From Apoderus coryli (taxonomy: Eukaryota; Arthropoda; Insecta; Coleoptera; Attelabidae), in the NCBI GenBank assembly GCA_911728435.2, contig OU452199.1, positions 6,334,860-6,398,859 of the forward strand: DNA of 64,000 nt, in the 5' to 3' direction. Positions within the stretch are counted from its first letter, which is position 1, and every line of letters begins with the position of its first letter. The position numbers were made by a program, and so were the translations under genes. Below the pieces are notes generated by a model. The model made no database searches. It had not been told where the DNA came from and saw nothing but the letters and a program-made list of their open reading frames with translations. This document shows, one piece after another, positions 57,650 through 64,000 of this stretch.

Positions 57650-58620
57650 ATTGAATAATTTTTGATTGGTTTATTAGAGTATAAACCATATAAAAATTAG
57701 ATCACATTGGCGTTCGAAAATCGTGTAAAAACTAAAAAAAAAAACATATATCGAGAATACAACCTATGAAATGTGTCATAAAAAACTTGGTTACATAGGC
57801 GTTCGTAAATAGTGGAAAAGGGGTCAAAATAAAAAATATTTCCTATATAAATTTATTCGAAATATAGACTAAAGTTTCATAGTTGTGATAGAAAATAACC
57901 TCAAAAAATGTAACATAGATGAATTATTGGTTGACACAGAGATAACCTACAAAATGCAGCACAAAAAAACTTGTTTACATAGGCGTTCATGAATAGTAGA
58001 AAAAGCTTAAAAAAATTAGACTGTATAAACCTTTTAAGTAGTTGAATTGGTGTTAAAAATACACGACAAAAAATTTCTGTACCACAGGGGTTCGTTAAAA
58101 ATCCAAAAAATGATCTGAAATATCTGTACCTACGATAACTCAAAGCTCACTTAACGGATTTTTAACAAATTTGGTACGAAAGTACTTCAAAATATTTCTA
58201 GGTGCTGATTAACTTTTGGAATATTATTGAGCGTAGGCAAGAGGTTTAACAAAGGGTTCAAAAATTTATAGTTCTTAAACATATCCGAAAAATATATATA
58301 AAACATTTAACATAAAAAGTAGATCTCATAGGCGTTCGAAAAGAGTGGTAAAAGAGGTTAAAAACTTAAAACATATTTCCTAAACATGGCAGAAATATTG
58401 ACTAGTTACTTAGTTACTAGGGGTCAAAATATTTCGAAATATGGAATAATCAAAATAAAAAATAGCTACAATAGAAATAAATAATAAATTATTTAGAAAT
58501 ATAACTTGTCGCACCAAGAGTCTTACAATAAAGGTAAGCGACAAAAAGGTCACATAAATATTACTGTTACACTTAAATATGGAGATCAATTGATGCCTCA
58601 AGGGCAACAATTTACTACTT
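57650..58620 (+). repeat. Array family, second block
   Basis: Five more GGCGTTCG-type units (about 57708, 57797, 57976, 58086, 58330), the CTTAACGGATTTTTAACAAA/TTTGGTACGAAAG block at 58150 and an ATGGAGATCAATTGATGCCT end at 58578. It is the same family as 53025-56035, separated by about 1.6 kb of other DNA. Confidence 0.7.
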
Positions 58621-58779
58621 TTTTATTTCTAATTTTTAAATAAAGTAGTTGGGTTAGTTTAGAATGTTATTATTATTATTTTTATAATTATAATAATATA
58701 AATAATATTGTATTTTTTAAATTTTAAATCTTTTAATGAAAATATTTCGTTACCCAAGTGATATCATATTTTAAATTTT
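58621..58779. other. AT-rich stretch
   Basis: (ATT)n microsatellite near 58668-58682. Nothing else seen. Confidence 0.4.
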
Positions 58780-58858
58780 AATTTACCGCAACCGCAATGA
58801 CCGCCACTATAAATCATTGACGCGATATCGATAGTTCAACCTTCCGGAAAGTTTTGGA
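58780..58858 (-). mobile_element. Solo mariner 5' end
   Basis: Minus strand: TTCCGGAAGGTTGAACTATC, GATATCGCGTCAATGATTTA matches the ends at 12110 and 15113. No coding sequence follows. Confidence 0.55.
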
Positions 58859-59740
58859 GTGACGAGTTTGCGTTTGACATTCTTCAAACTATTTCAAAAA
58901 ATCCACAACTTTTTGACGACACGAATTTGTGACAAAAATAAATCTGAATTTAAACGTGAACGTCATAAAGCCTTACAAATTTTAGTTGTTGACACACTGT
59001 TCGACAGACGAAAAAACAACCTTTTTAATTAAACTAAACCAAAGAATCATTTAAATTAACAAAAAATATATGTTAATTTTCAGTATTACCAGAAGTCCCA
59101 TAAAACTGAATATATTATCTATAACAGCCATCGTCCAAATTGTTGCAAAATACGTTTTGTCGTTTTCGAGGCTTCCCAAATAGATCACTCCAGAAAAATC
59201 AAATTATATCACTTCCATATACACAAAACAATTTTATAATCGTAAAGTTAGGCGATTTTGATCGTTTTGCTGAAGAAAAAAAAATGAAAATTTTTTGATC
59301 CTCCCCAGTTATAAGAGTATTTAGAGTTATTTTGTTCAAATATTTTGAAAGTAAGTAGTTTGTGACACATCTTGGGCTTAAAAACTTAGGGCAGTGAAAT
59401 TTTTGTCTCTGATTTGTGACGCATTTGAGTATTGACGGGGATTTTATAATTGTCGAAATCAAATGGAAATCCGATAACCAGTAATCCAGTTGGTATGGGT
59501 CACATTTATCGAAATATTAGTTTTGACTTGCAGTGTTCATAGATTTCAAATAAATTGAAATACATTTAAGTTTAATACATGTTCATCTTTCTAAATCAAA
59601 ATTTCACTAAACGTCATAGTAATTTCATTAAGAAAACGCATGAAAATGTAAATTTCAAGGACGATGGGATGATAATTTGGTCTCCAGATTTTGATATTTA
59701 TGCTGATGATGATGAAGTACAAAAAACAAAGAAAGAGTAC
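58859..59740. other. AT-rich intergenic stretch
   Basis: No gene was recognised. Confidence 0.35.
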
Positions 59741-59744
59741 ATTA

Positions 59745-60155
59745 TCCACGCCTTGATCCTTGAATATCAGCCCTTGTGTTCGACATATTTTTATAACAAG
59801 GCGGCACATGTACTATGTTCGTGCAAAGTGGCAGTTACAACTAGATTCGCAAATCTTTCCTAAAAAGTCGGACATATTTTGGGATGTCTTTTAATGTTTT
59901 GTAGCTAATCATAGAATCCAAACATCGCGAAACATGTCCTACTTTTTAGAAAAGAATAAACAAAATTTGTGGAGCGGACGATGTTCGTTTTATTGAATTT
60001 AATCTTGCACGCCACAGTTAATATTTGGATACATTATCCTTGACTTCATCCTTGACTATCAGCCCTTCTGTTCGACATATTTTTATTAGAAGGCTGAACA
60101 TGTACAATGTTCTTGCAAGGCGGCAGTTAGAACTAAACTCGCAATATTTGGTGTC
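59745..60155. repeat. Direct duplication of an about 110-bp block around a degenerate hammerhead-like motif
   Basis: 59745-59858 and 60042-60152 are diverged direct copies sharing TATCAGCCCTT-TGTTCGACA and ATATTTTTAT plus GTACTATGTTCGTGCAA/GTACAATGTTCTTGCAA. Between them at 59901-59942 is GUAG, CUAAUCA, a weak helix II, GAAAC, AU, GUC, CUAC: helix I still pairs (GUAG/CUAC) but the CUGANGA box has two changes. The tail TTTGTGGAGCGGACG follows. An open frame at 59579-59863 across the first copy is not a recognised gene. Confidence 0.55.
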
Positions 60156-61169
60156 TTAGCAAAATAATCGACCCCATTAAGAAGATTGCGGTGCTTGGGT
60201 ATAATAGGTATGAGCCACAACAGCCCCTGGGTGGTCGCAGTGGAGGGTCCGGTGCAGACCGCCTCATTTTGAACCTACCTACCTACCTAGACCTAGTATG
60301 AGGATAAAAATGGTCTCATCTTGAAATTTAGGTGGTTTGCATGATATTTTTAATATTCTTCCTCCTTTTTCGAGCCGCAATCTGTGACTCCCGTCTTATT
60401 TATCAATGTTTGTTGTGGCTCCTCTAGGATAAGTAACAAACAATAAAAAAATAACATAAATGCATTCGTAAGTAGTAGAATTGTATGCGTTTAAGAACCA
60501 ACTTACGTTTGTAGTGTAAATGCAAAAGGACTACCGCTAAATGTGTTTTTGATTTTCCAACGTGTATAACCGTAAATATTTTATGATTATGTCGTTATTT
60601 TTTAAACCAATTCACTGGCAAAAGAGGAATGCATGTGTAGTGTATTAGTAATAAATATGTTATTTAAAAGTTTGTGATTGCGAATATAATGTTGTCGTTT
60701 AATTTCTTTTGTTGGCTGTTAGCTGACAGAATATGGTCATAAACATGTTAATTATGCAACACGTAATTAAAATGTGGTTGGGAAAAAATCTTAATTTACA
60801 TAAGTACCTACTGAACTGCAAAAAATATTCAAGGATCTATATTCTTAAAATATCTTCACTTATACGAGCTGATATTTAGGCGGCATTAATAGCCAATAAC
60901 AATCAGTTTTTATTTATTTTTTTTAATAGCGACGTACGAGCAATCTCTTGTTTTTCGTTATTCAAAAAACTTATTTTTTCTGCCATCTTTACAGCCGGTA
61001 ACCCTGGAAAGGGGAACTTTTGTCCTGGTGTTTATAAGACAAACTATCCTTTATTTTCTATAAGGACGCACCTCTTAAAGGTTTGCGCATTTGTTTTGCA
61101 ACACACTGTATATCTGCGAGCGAGTGTTCATGATTTGTATCAAATTAAAAATATTTACAAACTCCAATT
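60156..61169. other. Intergenic stretch with a (CCTA)n spot
   Basis: A GC-richer segment (60190-60270) ends in CCTACCTACCTACCTAG, which resembles the tail of a retroposed element. Its head is not recognised. The rest is AT-rich. Confidence 0.35.
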
Positions 61170-61446
61170 TTATATAATAATAATAATAATAATAAATGCT
61201 TTATTGTGCAAAATAACCAAATGACAAAACCAAACAATAAATTTTACAATATTTTACATATTCTAGTACAGTTAAGTTCAGTCCTAAGGCTATCAACACA
61301 AAGGAAATGAGATTTGGCATATGCCACTCTTCCACTCATTCCAAAATAAATCATAAACCTAAAAGAAAGAAAGAACACGCCATATACTACTTGTCCAGTG
61401 CTATGGAAAAAGTCTGCGCCTCAACTCACGCCTAAAACTAACCAAA
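61170..61446 (-). pseudogene. 3' end of the older non-LTR element (continues at 62431)
   Basis: A (TTA)n tail with AATAAA-like sequence (61170-61200) and a 3'UTR are followed, reading leftward from 61446, by the frame PLVSFRRELRRRLF, a typical end of the RT C-terminus. It lines up with the frame that breaks off at 62431 (GPKLLNKL). The 61447-62430 element separates the two halves. Confidence 0.65.
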
Positions 61447-62430
61447 GGCATAATAATAATAATCTTTATTAACTACGTTTTGTACAAAACAATTGCAGTA
61501 CGTCAAAATACAAAAACTATATCTACAACAAAAAACATGAAAGTGTAAGTAACATAGGTACAAACAAATTAAAAGCGACTAATTGCTAAAATGTACAACT
61601 TCCTGGGAATATTCTTCCACAGAATAAAAAGCATGCTTGAGCAAGTATGATTTTATAGTTCTTTTGAACATTTCTGAACTGTACTCCCGGACCCTACGAG
61701 GAAGTGCATTATACAACCGAATCTGTAGGGAATTCTTTGCAGACTTAGTCAATCTCCATCGCCGAGCCCGTACCAAGTCCGCAGATCTCGTACCGTACTC
61801 ATGACAAGTTGAGTTAATACACAAATCGGGCTTACATCTGTGAATCTCAAGCAGTTGATAATATATATATAAAGACGGAAGAGGCATTATATTGAGAGAT
61901 TTGAAAATGGGCTTGCAATGCTCCAGATATCCAGCATTTGCCAGAATGCGAACCACCTTTTTTTGCACTCTAAATATTTGCATAGCCGATGATGAGTTAC
62001 CCCAGAGACTCACTCCATAAGAAATATGAGAATGAAAAAGTGAGAAATAAACAGTTCTCAGAGCTTGCTGACTCAGACAATGTCTGAGCCTCCTAATAAC
62101 GTAAATACTAGAAGACAACTTACCCCTGAGAAAATCAACGTGCGACGCCCAGCAAAGCGCATCATCAAAAATAATCCCCAATAAGTTGGCTGTTCGTCCC
62201 CGAGCATGACCACTAGCACTAGAAAATGTAAGTCTCTGGGTCTTATCAATATTTAGTTTCAGCAGATTACTAGTGAACCAGCCATTCGCAACTCCCTCAA
62301 GGTGCCCCGTACGACCTTCGAGCTGTGAAACACTGCTCCCATAACACACCAAAGAGGTATCATCAGCATAAAGAGTGACCCTTCCAGGATTCAAATAACT
62401 ATATAGGTCGTTAATATACATATAAACTCC
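61447..62430 (-). pseudogene. Younger Jockey-like element inserted in the older one
   Basis: A 280-codon frame without stops begins MYINDLYSYLNPGRVTLYAD with RT motif C (YADDTSLV), then WFTSNLLKLNIDKTQRLTF, NLLGIIFDDALCWASHVDFL, ISYGVSLWGNSSSAM, RVQKKVVRILANAGYLEHCK, PLPSLYIYYQLLE, and ends at RTIKSYLLKHAFYSVEEY. The C-terminus and a short 3'UTR with a (ATT)n tail at 61452-61466 are complete; the element is 5'-truncated just before motif C. Its undamaged frame makes it the younger of the pair. Target duplication is at most a few bases (GCA). Confidence 0.8.
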
Positions 62431-64000
62431 AGCAGTTTATTTAAAAGTTTCGGCCCGTTATAAGCAAAACATCCTTCAAATTTGGACGTAGAATGTTGTG
62501 GAATTGTATACAAGTTGAAGCGCAGACCCAGTCCGTGAACATCAAATCTTCTTAAAAGTACATTAAATAACTATTTTGTACAGTAAAACAGAGTACAGAT
62601 AATCGAATCTAACCGCCAGACTAGGTTCTGCAAGCTTTGTTAAAAATGGTGTAATATGAGCCGCAAATGGAACGGAACAGATGAATCTTACGCACGCGTT
62701 TTGAATTCTCTGAATTTTAGCTTTATTATAATTAGGCAAGTAATAATAATACACTTGGGAACAGTAGTCAAGGTGCGGATATATCAATGATTTAACAAGA
62801 AGCAACTTTGTATTTTCATCCAAAATATATTTTAGATGGTACATACATTTGAGCCTAAAAAACGAATTTTTATATAACTGACAACAGTGGTCACTAAAAC
62901 TTAATTTGGAATCAATTAAGATACCTAGATCCTTTGCGGTATCCACCCACCGCACCACTGTTCCATCAACAATAACACTACCAGAAGTCCGTATCATCAA
63001 CTCCGTATGGCGCTCATTACCAATGCATAATGCAACAGTTTTATTAGAGTTTAATCTGAGGCCATGGCGTCTACACCAGTCGGAAAAACACGTTAGATCT
63101 TGATTAACATTAAAAATCGCTCTTTGAAATTCAGCAATACCACAATGAAGGTATATTTGTGCATCATCAGCATAAAGGTGTATTTCTGAATGTATCATAG
63201 TCATTGGCAAATCAAACGTGAAAATGGAGAATAAGAGAGGTCCCAAAATACTTCCCTGAGGAACACCACTCGTTAGTTCTTTAAACTGAGAGCTTCTTGA
63301 ATTTACTTTTACACACTGGTGTCTTTGAAATAAGTAGCTATTAAACCATCTTAAGGAAGTTTCGTCGAATCCCAAATAATAAAGCTTGCTCAATAAGAGA
63401 TCAAAATTAACCAGATCAAATGCCTTACTTTGATCCAGTAACACCAAGACCGTACACTTAGACTTATCCAAGGCATATGAGATATCATTTGTCACCTTTA
63501 ATAAGGCCGTGGCAGTGGAATGCCTAGAACGAAAACCAGATTGGGCAGCCGGTAGAATTTGAAAATCATTTAGATATTCCCTCATCTGGAACGCTATTAC
63601 TCTCTCAAACATTTTTGATAAGGTAGGAAGCAGACTAATGGGTCTTAGATCATTGAATGAACTAGGGGTTGAAACTTTTGGGAGTGGCATAACTATGGCT
63701 GACTTCCAAACTGTGGGAAACTCGCCTAAATGAACACAATAATTAAAAATATTCTTAATGATCTCAATACAATATGGTATAATCAGATTTAACATCTTTG
63801 TATTGATACCATCCACACCACAAGCATTGGACTTCATCAATCTCAAACTATTAAAGACATCCTCAGTGGATATCTCTCTAAAACGGAAAGTTGAACCACC
63901 AAAAAGACGGTTTTCTTTATAAAAGTTTAACGGCTCGATATCAACCGATGTTTGGCCAGACACTCCAATAAAGTAATCATTGATACCTTCAGGCAGATTG
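62431..64000 (-). pseudogene. Older non-LTR retrotransposon RT (interrupted, 5' end outside window)
   Basis: The open frame runs from the right edge to 62563: a region before RT (STEDVFNSLRLMKSNACGVD, the 'K..KA.G.D' step), FPTVWKSAIVMPLPKV, NDLRPISLLPTLSKMFERVI, AAQSGFRSRHSTATALL, VLVLLDQSKAFDLVNFDLLL (motif A), LTSGVPQGSILGPLLFSIFT (motif B), HLYADDAQIYLH (motif C), GLRLNSNKTVALCIG, KDLGILIDSKLSFSDHC and KIQRIQNACVRFICSVP. A frameshift near 62563-62575 moves the continuation (DVHGLGLRFNLYTIPQHS ... GPKLLNKL) to another frame, where it is cut at 62431 by the younger insertion. Jockey/CR1-like group; exact clade not resolved. Confidence 0.85.

Noticed and set aside
59579..59863. 94-codon frame including YADDDEV, resembling an RT YADD motif.
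   Set aside because: No other RT motifs around it; the second half lies in a duplicated noncoding block.

Overview
The window is AT-rich eukaryotic DNA of insect type. It has one spliced coding exon of a host gene in an otherwise gene-poor landscape filled with decayed transposable elements. The element mix (Jockey/CR1-like and RTE non-LTR elements, Tc1/mariner and pogo DNA elements, BEL/Pao and another LTR element, many TA-flanked palindromic MITEs) and an allatotropin/orexin-receptor-like exon point to an insect. I cannot name the order with confidence. There are no bacterial-style operons, CRISPR arrays or rRNA genes.

Layout. 0-1.4 kb: a non-LTR 3' end lies in an intron downstream of a minus-strand class A GPCR exon (803-1422) that has a 5'UTR acceptor, an ATG with an upstream in-frame stop, and a consensus phase-0 donor. 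2.8-10 kb: palindromic TA-flanked elements, a Jockey/CR1-like remnant and three hammerhead-ribozyme-like motifs. 11-12 kb: a strikingly GC-rich broken Tc1/mariner element. 15.1-15.7 kb: a mariner transposase fragment. 16.5-17.5 kb: a GC-rich LTR with tandem repeats and a primer-binding site. 17.9-28 kb: non-LTR 3' ends, a long-TIR transposon copy interrupted by other elements (19254-22344), a 0.7-kb palindrome and a SINE-like unit. 28-37.6 kb: a MITE with 9-bp duplications, transposase fragments, a 2.1-kb foldback that carries BEL/Pao sequence (32368-34493), and further TIR elements. 38.1-39.5 kb: a long RTE-clade reverse transcriptase ORF. 41.2-46.8 kb: a second, oppositely oriented copy of the long-TIR transposon, holding a pogo-like element, a nearly complete Tc1/mariner-like element and a hammerhead-core insert. 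The first copy shows the empty sites. 51.4-52.2 kb: a double palindrome. 53-58.6 kb: a degenerate tandem-repeat array. 61.2-64 kb: one non-LTR element nested inside another.

The strongest candidate for something new is a small family of motifs with hammerhead-like architecture (helix I / CUGANGA / helix II / GAAAC-AU-GUH / helix I). Helix pairing is kept by different bases in different copies, and most copies share a downstream tail block (TTGTGGAG-Y-AGACG). Next come the two-copy nested transposon mosaic, which lets insertion order be read directly, and the foldback carrying a piece of a retrotransposon. All genes other than the GPCR exon appear to be inactive mobile-element remnants.
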